A stretch of 64,000 nucleotides of DNA from contig NC_082603.1 in assembly GCF_030936135.1 (NCBI RefSeq), positions 20,550,880 to 20,614,879 on the forward strand. The letters run 5' to 3'. Numbering within the stretch: the stretch's first letter is position 1; every line of letters begins with the position of its first letter. Both the position numbers and the translations under genes were made by a program. Origin of the DNA: Gavia stellata. Its lineage: Eukaryota > Chordata > Aves > Gaviiformes > Gaviidae. The notes beneath the pieces are model-generated. The model made no database searches. It was not told the origin of the DNA and saw only the letters and a list, made by a program, of their open reading frames with translations. Positions 41,201 through 56,200 of the stretch are shown in pieces.

Positions 41201-44200
41201 GGGGAGACCATGATGTTTTCTTTGCTCTGAACAGAACAGAAACTCAAACGTCTTCTATTTTCTGTCACGTTTCAAAATACATTAAAACATTGTAAATCAA
41301 ATTTCAGCTTATTTAAAACATGTAGAGAACCTGAGAGTTCACGTTGTTTCTTACTAAATCACAGTCCAGCAATCTCTGATGTCCGGGTGAGCAGCTTGCA
41401 CTGTTACTCTGTTGAGAAGAAGGGCTCACTTCTCACTTCAGTGTCTTGCTTAAGTTATATGAAGTCCAAATAAGAATAGTATGAAAAGTAGTATTAGAAT
41501 AGTTACATTATTGTGTAAAGTAGAATTGTTAACTATGTCCAGAAATGAGTAGTTAATAACTTTAACAAAGGAATTCTGAGCTTTGTAAATATAGATTTCA
41601 AGTATGGGAAATTCCCATTCTTCTACTCCCAAGAGCCTGTAAAAGCATAATGAAACCTGAAAATACATCTCTATAAAAGCATCAGATTTTTTAAATATTC
41701 ATTGATTTAGCTTAGATTTTCTTAAAACCTCTATTGCAGCTTGTTGTACATTTGAAAAGGAATAATTTATTTTCTTTGTAGGTTTGCAACAGAGAGCACC
41801 TGTTTTACTCATATTCTTCAATAAAAACTGTATGTGTTTCACAAAGCACTTCTATGTCAGTCAATGAGGCAGCGTTAACAAAGGAGTGGCACATAGGCAT
41901 TAATGATCAGTTAGGTGAGCACAGAGTGCCATTAACGCTGCCCTCCCATGGTCTTCGGCAAGGTCAGCATTTCAATGCTGAGTGTATATATACAAATGTG
42001 TAAAAGAAAAGCTGTATAAGCTCAGTTGCCCCTTGACCGAAGAGTTTAGCAATATATAGAAACTTTCCAGTTACCGTTACGAAGAGCAACTGATGAGACT
42101 ACTTACCTACCTCTTTGGTTCAATCCTTTTCTTCTTTTTAATTTTATTTATTTATAACAAAGAAGACTTCCTTTCAGTGATTTTTGTGCCCAGGCAGCCT
42201 CTCCCTCTGTTGCCTTGGAGAGCCATTTTTGGGGCACTTTCTCCTGCTGTCTGCTGGCTTTTTCCTCTCTCTGACGCTTGTATATGGGTTCTGTTTGCTC
42301 TCAAACAGTAGCAGTGAATCCACGAAGCACGCATGGCTTTAGCTGGCTCAGTACTTGCCTTCAGTAGTAACTCCTGCTCTTCCCACTTTTCCAGTGAATA
42401 AAGAGTGAAAAAGACTGCAGTTTAGTTTAACATATAATATGGTGTTACTATGGGCAGTTGCCCAAAGAGCTGGTCTAGCAACTTGCCTGTATCTGGTGGT
42501 CATGTCTATTGGATGAGATGTTTCTGGTTGCTGTTTGGATGAATGTCTCATTTACCATTCTGAGCAAACCATAATTTTACACTGAATCAGCCCGCAGAAC
42601 TTCCTCACGCAGGGACTTCACAACGCTTGGTCTGGTGCAGGGAAGAGGGGAGTGACATGAAGGCAGGACTAAGAGAGGGGCAGCCTGCAGTCACACTGGA
42701 CTAGGTTAAATGTGAAACTGCACCTGTATGAGGCAGTTCTGTGGTGCTTAAACTGATCAATGTACCGGCTGCAAGATCTCTGCCCTCCTCCCGTCCTTTG
42801 TTGAAGGCATGCTCCCTACCCCCTTCCCTGTGATGGCACTGGTGCTTGTAGGATTCCTTCCTGAGATGATCAATGACCAATGAAAAATAATTTTTGGTGA
42901 GGTTAGGCTTCATGTGGATCACTGGGATCTGCTTCCTCACTCTCTGTGAACCCCAGTACAAAGACAATGAAGTAGGCAGCGTGGATTTGTATTAGTTTAA
43001 ACTGCCATGGAAAAACAGCCTTCTGCTTAAGCTAAGAGAAAGGGGGTTAGCACTCTCATAATTTGTGAAGTTTAGAAATGAGTGATTAGAATTAACTTCA
43101 TGATTGTTTCTAATCAAAGATCTGCTCAATGAGAGCCACTAACAGCATTCTGTGTAATAAGATTTTTATAGCTTATAAATATAATTTGCTTTTTGAATTA
43201 CACTGTTAGCAATCTCAATCATTTTAATAAAGAATGAGATCCCTTCCAAAACATTTATGCTTTCCTACAGATTGAACAGAGATTAAATCCCTGTTATTGA
43301 AATGATGTAATAATTTATTCAATTGATTTTAGGTTTATAAAGTAATTCATGTAATCTCTCTTTATATTTGAAACGTCTTTTCAATAGGTATCTGTGACAG
43401 ATAGTTGATACTCCATACTAACAGGCTGCGGCAGTGGGAGGTGAGAATATGCTCTTTGACTGTTTTGGTAAAGAGGTGAAATGCTAGGCTGAAATTTATC
43501 CCATGTCTTGGTGAAGAAGAAAATGATGATTCTTACACATTGACCGAGTTTAATTTTTGTAAAATCAGAATCCTTTGCAAATGTAGCTGTGGATGGGAGC
43601 CTTCACAGGAGGTAGTTCAACTTATGCTGCTTAATTTAAGCATTACAGATACGAGGTCTTCTACTGACAAGTATGTAATTATGAAATACACTGAGCTACA
43701 CAAATGCTGTGCTTACAAGCAGTTTGATTAATTGTATGTGCTATATTCAGTGAAATTTTAATTATGAAACCAACGTTTAAGATTACAACTGGAGGAATTA
43801 AAAACTTATGTGGACAATTCAGTTCTATAGCTATTCAAAAGTCATAGAAAGTAAAGAGGCTAAAGTGTCATCACCAGTAAAGCAGATATTTGGGAGATAA
43901 AACTGTGATATTGTAAAAATAATAGATGTGAGAAACATTATGTCCGGGAGTCTATATAGAGGAATACTGTATTATTAAGCAGTTTTTCTTCTCTGTGCAT
44001 TGCTGTATACAACAGATTAGAAAAGTTGAAATTTTGAACATAGATATTTTATCCAAAGAAACCTAATGCATGACACTGCCATAGCTCCAGAATTAGTGTT
44101 ATAAAATCCATCATGAGTAGATTCAACCAGATAGCTGCTCGTTTAAGAGTAGTGCTGATCACGGAAGGTATTAAGCTAGATCAAGCATGTAGGTATTTTA

Positions 44201-47200
44201 TTCCTTTGAGTGAGGCCCCAAGTAGTCTATGATATGAAGACACTGTTAAGGAAAAAGGCATTAGTTACCTCTGAGAACAAGTGAGTGGAGTCTTGAAAAG
44301 GTATTGCATGGTGAGACTGTAAAATGTTGTGGTAGCCAGTTTAGTTAGTTGCACTCTTTGCAGGGAGCATATTAATTGTATGCTCTGGAGGTTAGATTAT
44401 CTGCTGCTTGTTTTTTCCTGGCATTGAAGAGGGTTTCTGTGCTCTGAAAATGTTATTTGTGGATTAAACCCTTTATTTCGTGACTTAATTATGATTTCTT
44501 GCAGATTTATGTCAAGAGTATGGGTAGTTTTGCACATCAGTGCAAACACAGCGGGTTCAGGTTATGAAGTTTTGGTTAGCAATGCAGGATGAAATATTCC
44601 CCATTTTTATACCTCTCGTAACTTCATCTACACTTGGTGATAAGTAAACTTTTTAGCTGACATTTAAGTCAGCTGTCAAGACTGCCTCTTGAAGTTTCCG
44701 TTGTGAGAAGGGAGATGCATGGAACAGATGAAGAGGGTTAAAGGAAAAAGTTTGTTAGTGATGCATCCTTGCACATAGTCATACTAAATCAAGAGGCAGT
44801 TGAAGTATACATGTAGACAGTTAGTATGGAATAGCTGATGAACTTTAAATTCACACCTGCTTTCTATGTATTAACTTTCTGATGTACCTAGTTGCTTGGA
44901 TTTTATTTGTACTGGACCTGCATCTACTGCTACCTGAAACATATTGCACCAAGCCAAGTCTGCAATAGCTATCCAGAACCGGATCACTGTTTTTACTGCC
45001 CCTCTGGTTACTCTTCAGGACTGAGGTCACAGTAGGATTGGGATCTCAAACATTAGTCGTGAATGGTAGGTCAAAAAAATTGAGGATGCAGGTGATATAG
45101 CAGTGCTCCAGTTTTAACTATGAATGCCCTAGCTTTTCAGCCCCTTAAATGACTGCATTAAAGTGATAGAAACGTTAGTGTGGAGTGATTGTGTAATGTC
45201 TCATAATAGCATTTTCCTTCATAATAGCATTTCAAATACCTTCTTACATCTTTCCTAACCCCACTTTAATTTTCTGCTTAATAAACGCAATCAGTATAGT
45301 TTTGTTTTTTCAGAAGTGCCAGATGTAGATTTTTGGCAAAATTCACCCTGTAGGAGAGAAACTGTTAGTTAGATTATTTTACACTTTCCATAATGTCAGT
45401 TCTCATTGGTGCTCATATAAGCAACACATATTTATAATATTTTTATTAATGTAGAATTTATGCCCAATATTATACTTCAGATTGTTGTAAATCTAGGAAG
45501 TACCTAAACCAAATATAAATACAACCGTGTGCACTTTTGTATGCTCTCAAGTTGGATGCTTCAATGCTGTGTAAGCATGTGTCTGTGCATCTCTAGGAAT
45601 TCAGTATTGGACCAACATAGCATTTTACATGTTCTAAATAAGTCCTCATATCTAACTGCAGTCTCACTGGATTGAAGAATTCGGTGTACATAAAAAAATT
45701 ATAAATTAATTTGTTGGAAGTTTTAATAAATATATTTGTCTGTTCACCTGTTTTTAATGCATGCAGAAACATTATTTCAAAGTAGAATATTGTTAGTTGC
45801 TACATGTTCATATGGAGTAAAAAAATTAAATACATGGTATAGAATATAATTTTGTTCAATACCTAACATTTTTCCTGAGGAGCTGGGGCTTGATTTAATG
45901 TCTCTATTTTCAGTCCAGTGAGCTTTTTGTGTACTTAGTACACAAGTAGGTACTTGCTGGACTGAAGCATAAGGCTCCATATTGGATCTTCATGGATATG
46001 TTTTTAAACATACATAAATCCTTCCTGGATTGGACAATATGATGTCTCAAGATCAGAATATTTCCAACTTATTTCAGTTATCAGGTGTATTTAATCACTG
46101 CAGCTCTACTTGAAGTGTTTTGTTTAAACTTCATGTTGAAAATGAAATGCAATGTGTCTGGGGTCTTGTTAACTGCCAGTATTCTCTAATGAAATGTTGG
46201 AGAACTGGGTTTTAGTCCTTGTGTTTGTTTCTCTGAATGTCTACATGTTTGCTTAGCTGAAAGTGGAACACTCACATTTTTTAAAAAATGAATGTCAATA
46301 AATGTTTATACTATCACAGTACAGAAAAAAAAATTAGCCTTTGTGATGTGATTGATGTGATGGGAGACGAACAGGTCAATCTAAGGAGGTTGGTCAATTA
46401 AACATTTGGATGAAAGTCTTAAAAAAAAAAGTATATGCTTTTTCACTATTTCTGCTGAATTTTTGTGATTTTTCTTTCAACATCAGATCTCACTTCTCAT
46501 TTTGCTAGCCTGTCTGCAAAACCAGCAAGCAAGCTGATTCTCAAAGCCAAAAGGTGCCCTTCAGCTGCAAGCATAAGTGACGGGGCAGCTGGGACTCAGC
46601 AACAGGACAGATGGTGGCTCACCAGCCAGAATAGTTCTTTGTCCCACAACTGTAGAGGCTCTACGATGCTTTAATGTATCAGAAGTGTTAAAACACGATT
46701 TTAATGAACTGCTTTTGCCCTCTGCTTTGAACATAATAACTGTCTCTGTATCCCACTTCTTATTTGCATGGGGCACAAGTATTAGTTTTCACTTCTGAAG
46801 CTCTTTAGTGTCTGTCCCTTCTGTAACTAGCACTGCTCATTCACTATCAAGGTGAGAGTCCTGCCTCTCATTAGCACCCAGTGCTCATAAGTATGTCTAA
46901 ATTTTGCATATGCTCGTGTATAAATTTTTGTACCAGCCTGGAAGGTCTTCCTAGAAATATTGATGCAGCTACTTCATTATCCCTGCTCAAAGCTTTCCAA
47001 AAGCTGATGATGTTCTTCAGGGGCTCCAAAGCTTGGCAGTGGTTATATGGTGGTTGGTTGAGACTCCTGGCTGTCAAGTGTGTGTGTTAGTCTCACTGAT
47101 TCCCGGTTGCATTTCCCTTGTTCCTCTATATTTACGGTAGCATTTTTAATCTCTTATCTTGTACTTAGCTTATGAGCTTTTTGTTACTGAGACTGTTAAT

Positions 47201-50200
47201 TGTTTTATGTTTTCACACTATGTACTGATTTAATAACTTAGATCTCTAGGTGTTGCTGTAAAGTGTATCTGAGTAGTTATTTAAATATACTTGAGAAGAC
47301 CTTGAATTAGAGCCTCTTTCTGTCCTTATATAGTTGTTACTTTTTAGAGAAGTATTCAAAGTTGCTTTCAGACAGGGAACTAGGAAAGAGTTTAACTCTT
47401 CCTGTGCTGGACTACCATAGCATGGCACATAGTCTGTTATAATGTGTTTAACAGCACTTTGCATGGTCAATTTTCTGGTTGCAGCAACCAAGAATAGATT
47501 AGACTGGATTTACAGTGCCAGTACTTGAATGGTGTTCACTGTAAGTGTCTGGATAACTTGGTGGCTGAAATGTATATCTCCTGGCTCCCAGTTATCTGTG
47601 ATACTCAGTGCTCTGTTTTTTTTTTTAAAATACAAATGGAAGTGAGCTTCTCAACATGTATTTCCTTAATCTCTGCTATACTTGAAAGAATGGTTTCTCC
47701 AAAGCCTGTTACAACAGATGTGTTCCCAGTGAAGGTGAACATTCCTGAGTCTTCTGTATCTCGTTTTTTTCAGATTAATCGTGCCCCAAGCTTTGGAACT
47801 GATCAAAAAATAGACTATGATGTAAAAAAAGGTGTTCTGCTAAACGCATTAAAGCTTCTGAACATACGGTAAACTTGTCCTGTTTTTTCAGTCTGCCTCT
47901 CTTTCTGTTGCTTTGATTTTTTAATTTTTTTTTTTAATTTGAACTGGACTAGGAGAAAATGAAAACCTTTTTTTCCACCTTCATATTTTCAAAATGTAGA
48001 TGTTTCCCTTGCTGTCAGTTTTGCTATTGAAATTAACCCAAATTTAATTTTTCTTCTTGCTCATGTGCTTGCAAAAAAATGAGTGGTAATAGTAACTTTT
48101 CATACTTTCTTTGTTAATGATTTTTCAAACAGGTCTCGAAGTGGGGATATGGGTGCAGTCATGGGCATGTGGCCACACAGGAAATTTGCTTTGGTGATAG
48201 TTTCACATACAGTCAAAAGCCATACCCCTCTACAGGGAAACCTTGTAGTTGGGATATGTTGGAGAAAATCTACACTTCAGGAAAATAGATACAACAATGT
48301 TTGTACATTAAATTACAGTACAGAGTCATTACAGTACATCTCAAAGTGTGAAAATATTGTAGCCATAAAAGTTAATATTTAAAAAAACCCTCTTAATGAG
48401 TGTTTCAGTTCTAATTTTGTATCATAAACCGCACATGATTGACTGAAAAATGTAGATGATATACTTGAGATGAAAGTGCATCTCATCTCAGCTGCATTGG
48501 ATTGACATACCTTAATATCATCTGTGTTTCAGGACAAGTGATAAAAGGAGAAATTTAGCTCAACAGAAGGCTGAGGCTCAAAAAAGACTGTATGGTCAAG
48601 GTTCAATGAAAAAACTTTTGCCAGGTTCCTCAGACTGGGAGAAGCAGCGCCACACACTGGAAAGGAGAAAAGAAGAACTGGTAGGAGGGAAAGAATGTGC
48701 TGTTTCTTGCCCATGGCTTATGCTTTCTTTGTTTTAATTGTCTTATTTTCTTGATTTATAGAAGGAAAGACTTGCACAAGTACGTAAACAGATTTCCAAA
48801 GAGGAGCATGAAAATAGACACATGGGGAACTACAGGTAACTATTTTTGACTGTATTAGTAGGAAATATTCAGTGCATTCTTTAGGAATAACAGAAACAAG
48901 TATTTATGGTAGATGTAATTTTCTGCCAAAAATGTGTAGGCATTTGTAGAAAATATATACATGTGCACCAGGTAGTAAAGTTTTTTTTTTCAGATAGTTC
49001 TTTTTTTGATTCCAAATTTTTGTATGCACTTAGGAATTTATATGACATCAATCACTCTAGTGTTTGTGCAAGACATTTGCTTGAAAGACATGATTGTTCA
49101 CAGTCAGTACCAAGAACCATGACTGTCATTATGGACCTGGTGTATAATCACATATAATGACTCTTATCTCTAGGTGGGGGCAATATAGGGGTGTGAGGAA
49201 TCCCCTATAAAAAGTAAAATCTGAATGATATCTATGATGCTTGCCAAAAGTTCAGAAAATTTATTGATGCTTCTATAATTTTTGATAGAATGGCATTTGA
49301 AATATATTCGTATTTCTGCACTTTGATTTTGGATCTTAGTAGGCTTAAACATAAGTATCTTCAGATTCCGTGGTAAAATACATTCAAAAGGAAGTTTTAA
49401 CTGGTTGGTCATAATAGTCATTGGCCAGACAACAAGAATTTTGTTTTGTGATGTTTTTATTATTATTATTATTTCTTGATACTTGCTTCAATGAGAAGTG
49501 AAAGCAAGGCCTATGAATATTTGGCGAAAGGGAGTGGAGAACGGCTAGAAAGAGATGATGGGAGCATTTGCCCACTCTTTATAACATTCATCCAGGATGT
49601 GGGAGGTCTGAGTTCACATCTTTTATTCCGAATTAGTCAGAATGCCTTTACTCCTGTTCTTCATCTCTGCTTTTTTGAGCAGATGTTCTATAATTGCCAG
49701 TAAAGTTCTCATTTAAACAGATAGATGTTTCTGTGAAATTTTCATTTTTGATGAATTAACATTTTGCTTACAAAAAGTCTTTCTTCGTAACATTCCCAGT
49801 TTTAATTACATCCTTTCTTGACATATGTGGAGCTGAACTAGTACATCAAAAAAACCCCACAATGAAGCAGTTATTTTCATGCTACTTAGACTATAAGAAA
49901 GAGAAACAACTTGATGCTTTAATACATTTTGCTTTTTCGATAACTTTAAAGTCTAAGTTTTTAACTGATCACATTTTATGTTGCTTATTCAGTTCTTGAC
50001 TGAAAATAAGCCAAATGTTCTCTTTATTTAGCTTTTTGGTTAATGTAAATCAATAAAAATACAAAAATTTTTTTTTCCCTCGGGAGAAAGTGAAGTGTCA
50101 TTTCATGAAGAATGTGCACATGTAAAAGGGCAGAACAGGTTTGTGTTTTCTTATTACCGTGTGTTTGCAAAAAGGCTGAAGAATCAGCAGAGCCTGAGAA

Positions 50201-53200
50201 GTAAAGGAATCTTGGCTAGAGATGCAGAGAATTTTATTTGAGCATTGTGCGGTATTTTCTCCTTGTGATGTTCTCCTGCAGAGCAGGACTAGCTTCTATC
50301 AGGCATTGCCATAGAATAATGGAAATTTTGGGTGTTAGTATTGCTGCATGGATTAATATTGCTTTCTGAATAAAAATCCAGAGAAACCTCAATCAACCTC
50401 AGCAGGCTTTGATTTAAGCTATGGATGTCAAGCTCAGCAATTGGCTTAGTCACATGTCTTGTCTGCAAGCACAACTAGCCTACTGATTCCAGTAGGAATC
50501 CTGGCATGGTCAAAGTAGGAGCCATGCTTTCAAGCATCTGTGAATTAATGAAGAACTGAAATGGATGTAGATGACTTTGAAATGGCCTTTAGCTGCAGCA
50601 TGTTTCTACATATATTAAAATGAATATCCTTCCTTTAAAGTATTGTTCCATGGCACTTTTTCAGCAGTAGAATCAACACCATAAAAAGTGTTGACTGCAA
50701 CTAGATTAGAGCTCCTACAGGTATTTTATGCAAACTGGAACCATCTTCAGTTTGCTGTAGAACTGCCCTGAGTCTAATGGGATCATAAGCATCCTTTTTT
50801 CATTGCAACAAAATCATCATGAGAGACCCCTTTTCAAGGAGGAAAAGACTGAAAAGGAAGGAGAAAGAACCTTGTAAAAAGTTCACAAAAGATCCACAAA
50901 AACATGTAAGTCACATAATGCCAGTCAGTATATAAATGGTACCTATGCTGTTGTGCACAGTGCAGGCAGAATTAACTTATGGATTACTCCTTACAATACA
51001 TTAGAAATTAGTCTTCCACCTTCCTAATTTCTGGCTGTGTTTCAGGCATTCATGACAAATGGATTGGAGTGGTTTTCTTCAAAGCCTATTGTTGCTTGAT
51101 GAGCATGAATAAATCACCAAGTCCTCCTTCTCATATTGTCATAATCTCCATACCTGTGATTTTAGAGAATAATGCCATAGCTGCTCTAATGGAAAATCAG
51201 TCACCCTGTACATCCATGTACCAGAAAATTCTTTTCTCTTATACTACCTATTTCTTCCTGTTCATTATTTTGGAGGAATTAGCATTCAAGTGCAGTACAT
51301 ATTCAATCTTTAGTTTACATCATGCCCATGAACTCAAAGCAATTGTTCAGATTTTCACTGTTTTGTGCCCTTTTATTGCTAATACAAATTATTTTGTGGC
51401 TTTAAATTTTACATGCAATATTTTGTTAATATTTCATGAATCATTCACACCTGCATGCATCATTCACACCCACTGAAATTTTAAGAGTACTGCAAAACTG
51501 AGTTTTGGTATGTCTCTGGAATGACCTGCATGATATTTCTTTTGACTGGCTAATTGCTGGTTTAAACATGAATGTATTCAGTGAGTTAAAATTAGATTTA
51601 GAGAGCAATGTTCAGAGTATATGTTTTATGATATGATATTATATAATTATTATCGATGGGATGCATATGCATTGTAGAAGAGACTGTGAATTAGCTGCAT
51701 TATTTTTGTTCCTAGTGTGGTAAGTAGCTCAGCTTCTATTTTAAACTCAATTTTTTTTTCCCTATTTTAGGCGAATTTACCCTCCTGATGATAAGACATT
51801 ACTCGAAAAGTATGAGAGTTTGTTAACCACTGCTTTCCAGACGTTTCTTGCTGGGAGAGCAGCTTCACTTCAGCGGGAAATGAATAACCCTTTAAAAAGA
51901 ATGAAGGTACTGAAGCACAAGAAGTATTGGCTTTAGGATTTATTTATCTTGGAATTCATGACCTTGTGGATTAGTTTCACGATAATAATGTATGATGGCT
52001 AATAAATAGCATTTGATAATGTTTCCATCATTTTATTATTATTCTTTGTGCAGCTTGTGGGCCAGATCCTTGAATCTGGATGAACTGCAGTGGACCCAGG
52101 GTGGAAACAGGCTAGATGGCTTTAAGCTACTTTACCATTTCCCTGATCCTCAGCCTTACCCCTGGCCAAACCAGAGGTTGGCAGAAACTGCTTTTGAGCT
52201 GGTAATTGCCTCCTTCTTCCTCCAGTAATGTCCCCAGCCTATTCATCCACTTGTATGGCCTGGAACGAGAGATATCTTAAAACCAGCTCCACTAGTTTAA
52301 GGCATCCAAAAACTCTGCCTGATTGCCTACTTATGTAGTCAGAGAGAGTAGGAAAATGACTATATTTAAAATGACCACCTAACGTGATTTAATTTGAAAT
52401 CTGAGAAATAATTTCCCATCTTTGTAGTTGGAATCATCCAGCAGCTTTACAGGAATCTTTGTTCAACCCTTTCTTCAGACTTTTATCTTTAATAAATGTT
52501 AAGACTTGATTTTAACTTTGAATTTCATGTTGATTGCAAGCAGAGATGCATGCATCAGAAGAAATACTTTTATATCTTCCTGTGGAGGGATTCATAGTCT
52601 TATTTTAGGAATTAGCAATCAAAGTAATTTCAAATTCCTACCACTGGGTTCTTGAATTTTGGAAGGATAGGATATGCCCTGCTTTGAATTAACTGTAGTG
52701 AAATTCCCATTTCTAGGAGGAGGACATTTTGGATCTTCTGGAGCAGTGTGAAATAGATGATGAAAAACTAATGGGAAAATGCACCAGGCAGCGAGGACCC
52801 AAGGTATTTGACTTTTAGATACCAATTTTTTATTTCACTCTGTAGACAGGTAGTCTAAGAATTTTAAGTGGGGAATTTAGTTAGCTGATCCTGGTGGAAG
52901 TTTTCTTCCTCAGACTGCCATTAGCCTTGAGAGAAGCATAACTACCATTTGTCCAAATAAATCCCATTAAAATTTTAACTGGATATGAGATCCTTCTTTT
53001 CCTCTCTAAGCTATTTTGAGGAATTGTCATGCATGGCAACAACTGCTTGATTTCAGTGTGTGAAATGATTTTTATGTTCATAGCCTATCTCAAAAGAATG
53101 CTTTAATCTTTAATCGATTAGTGCCACTAAGGAATTTTGAGATCAGGGATAAAAGGCACTATGGAAGCTCAAAGGATTAATTATGATTATGATGGATCTG

Positions 53201-56200
53201 TAGCTTGCTTACTTGCTGAAAGAGTCATACAGTATATCTTGGAGCCTGTTTGTATCCAAAATCTGCTTTTAAAGTGAATGTATATTATTTTTAGCTTAAT
53301 GCTTTCTGGTTGTGTGCATAGTTCACACAAGTCTTTGCCTTAAATACACTGCATATATCTGTAAGCCAGTAAAGATAAATAGTTTGGGCTTGGCTAAAAT
53401 AAGTATGTTTCTTATATCCTGCAAACATTTTAGGTCAAGTCTGCTTACAAGAGCCCCTATTTATGTTCCTGAGCTCTGATGGATTTGTTTATGAATACAT
53501 GTAAATTTTTTTACAGCATTTTATCTTTCTGAGAACATGGTGTACAAATCTGGGAATTTCTGTACAAAATGAATGTTGACAATTGTCCTGAGCTTGCAGG
53601 AGTACTTTATATATGTGCAAGAATCGAAACAGCTACATCTTACTACAGGTGTGCATACTGGAAAGAGGATCTGCATACCCAGTCTGGTATTAGGATAGAT
53701 TTGCAGGAACCTAATTACAAATATGGGGATTTTGTGAGCTAGTGCTTTAACAGTGGTGGATTCATTTAAAGAAGAGGGGAAAAAAAAAATCCAGTCCACC
53801 CTGGCAACACACTCAACCCACATTCTTCAGGAATTCTTTTCCTTGAGGTTTTGTTTTCAGTTCTTTAACATAGGGTCACTTAATTCAACTTCAACATCTC
53901 AGTCATGGTTTTCATTTTTCCAGAAGCCTGTCTTTTCCCAGCAGCCCTCAGAGAGCATCTGTCTGGTTGACTGTATTCACACAGACTTGATCTATACTAT
54001 CTGTACAGTGGTTGCACACAAGCCGTTCCTAAGCTAGAGGCTATAAATATACCATAAATATACTTGGGTACTGAGCCCAAGTTGAGAAACCTCTCTTAAT
54101 TAGTTTTAAGATGAAGTTTGATCAATTTCTGAGTGAGACTGGATTCTGTAGCTGACAAGCTGCTCTACCAATACAATACTGTTTGCACTTCCAGGAGAAA
54201 GAAAAAATTGCATATGACCAAAATTCCCACTTTTTTTTTTGCCATAAAATTGATGAAATCAAAAGGGAAGGCAATGAAACTAGCTTATCCAAGGAGATAT
54301 TGTTTCTTTTCCTTGCAGTGTGCACACTTCGTGCTGCACAGGATCTCTATTCCTCCATCGTTTTTAGGGTCCTGATACAGTTCTCAATCATTTAAACCAT
54401 GTCTACACTGAAGCCATGTGACTGGAGACTTCCCTGGTTGCCTGTTATCCTATGCACTCCCTTTGAAATAGAGATGTGCATTGAGGATGGTCCTTGTATC
54501 TTGTACCAAGAGAACATTACCTCTTTCTTGTAAGGGGTAAGGTGCATATGGCTAATATGCATTTGATTGGCCACCTCTTTGCAAAGGGTCTGCTATGAGA
54601 TATGTAGCATCTAAATATATACCTATATAGAAATCTGATGAGTGAGGTAGGCAGTAGAACTTACTATTGCCTGTCAATCTATCAGGTAAGAGAATAATCC
54701 GCCTGTAAAACTCGTCTTCTTGTAATCATAAAATCCTACAAATAAAGATCAATTAGCATATCAAAAAGTAACATATGCAAGATCTGATAGACAAAACAAA
54801 CATGAAGAAACAGTACTTTTCACATCATGTTACCCAAAATGAAAGGTTCTTTCAGAAGGTCATAAAGTCCTGTCCTCCCTTAAAAGTCAGTGGCTGGCCT
54901 GCTGACAGAAGCTACTGTTAGGAAGTCAGATGCTCTGCCCTGGGCGCACTGTCTTCCTTGGAAAAAGGAACAATCAGGACTCAGAAAACTCTATACAGAA
55001 CAGCTGGAATAGTTGGGAGAGAGAGGTGTTGTCATCTTCATCCTCCTCCATACATCGAAACATATATATACATATATACGTACATATATATCTGAGGGGT
55101 AGAGGGGTGTGTGTATAAATAAGCTTTGCATGTAACAACTATTCCATATTTGCTTGGAATTTCAGCCTTATTTTTATTTGAACGTGATTAAGAGCTCAGA
55201 GTAGAAAACAAGTCAAGAAATTCCCAGAATGAAGGCACTTCGCCTGCAATTAAAATATTACTGAATTCTACTCAGATTGTGAAATACATGCTGGAAATAT
55301 CTGGTTTATTTGTAGCCTCTAGAGGGCACCTTATCCTTACACAGTGTAAGGTTTACTCATGTTTATTACAATGCACCTGTTTGTGCAGGAAAATGAACTA
55401 AGGAAATAAAATAACAGGTATTTTAGAGGAAATGAGCAATTACTTTTATTCTTACTCTTCTGATACAAAATCAGATGAGTTAAAGGAAAATGAGGTTAGC
55501 ATAAGGGGAAAGTCAAGGTGATTAGAATTGCTAAGCAATCAAATATCTCTTACTTTAAGAGGTAAGTTTAAACCCGGATCTAGTTATTATTTGTCATTAT
55601 TGCTTTTTGTAATTTCTTTGACCTTTCTTTTTATTCTTCTTCATTAATTGATGTGAAGTCTTGGTCAGGATGTTCTTATTGTTTCGTGTAGAATGTGTGA
55701 GGAACATGCATATGATAAGTGGGAATGAGATTTACCTTAAAGCCTCTGTGAGTTTTGATTGAAAATGTTTATTATACCTTTTATAACTCATCAGGAATGT
55801 CTGATCAATATATCACCATGATACACAGCATTTCATGATTAGGACAGCTATTTTTGAGAAAGCAGTAAGTGTTGAGGCACCTTAATTTGTCCTTTTGGCA
55901 GGTAGATAGATATCAAAATATTCTCTGTGTAATCTGAACAATTGCCAGGGCTCTCCTCGATGGAATATGCTTCTTCAGCTCTTCCTTATCTGGTCTAACA
56001 GCTTGGGCTTGCATAAACATACTGTCACTTTTAACTTAGTGGCAGAAATCTCTTTCCTTCCTTGGCTGGAATAGAAGTTTAGGTAGAATATGTTAGTTAT
56101 AAAGTGTATCTTGCAGGAACAGTACCTCTGGGGCTTTGTTCTATTGACCTTCACAATAAATCTTGGTGCATTACATTATGCAAGATAATAGGGCAATTTA

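Larger units (their letters stand above)
36269..47773 (+). other. TTLL7: Intron 9 of TTLL7 (11.5 kb)
   Basis: This is the longest internal intron. It contains a composite AT/TG microsatellite (37978-38077), an unassigned moderately GC-rich stretch (about 38220-39600), an old CR1 fragment (40280-40555) and an 18-bp tandem duplication (45201-45232). The intervals 36269-37977, 39601-40279, 40556-45200 and 45233-47773 are AT-rich with no gene I can support. Open frames there are short and show no family resemblance. Confidence 0.8.

Noticed and set aside
47525..47773. Upstream open extension of the INRAPSF exon
   Set aside because: The frame is open by chance into the intron. The acceptor TTTTTTTCAG at 47764-47773 and the phase-0 fit after WLLE mark the true start.
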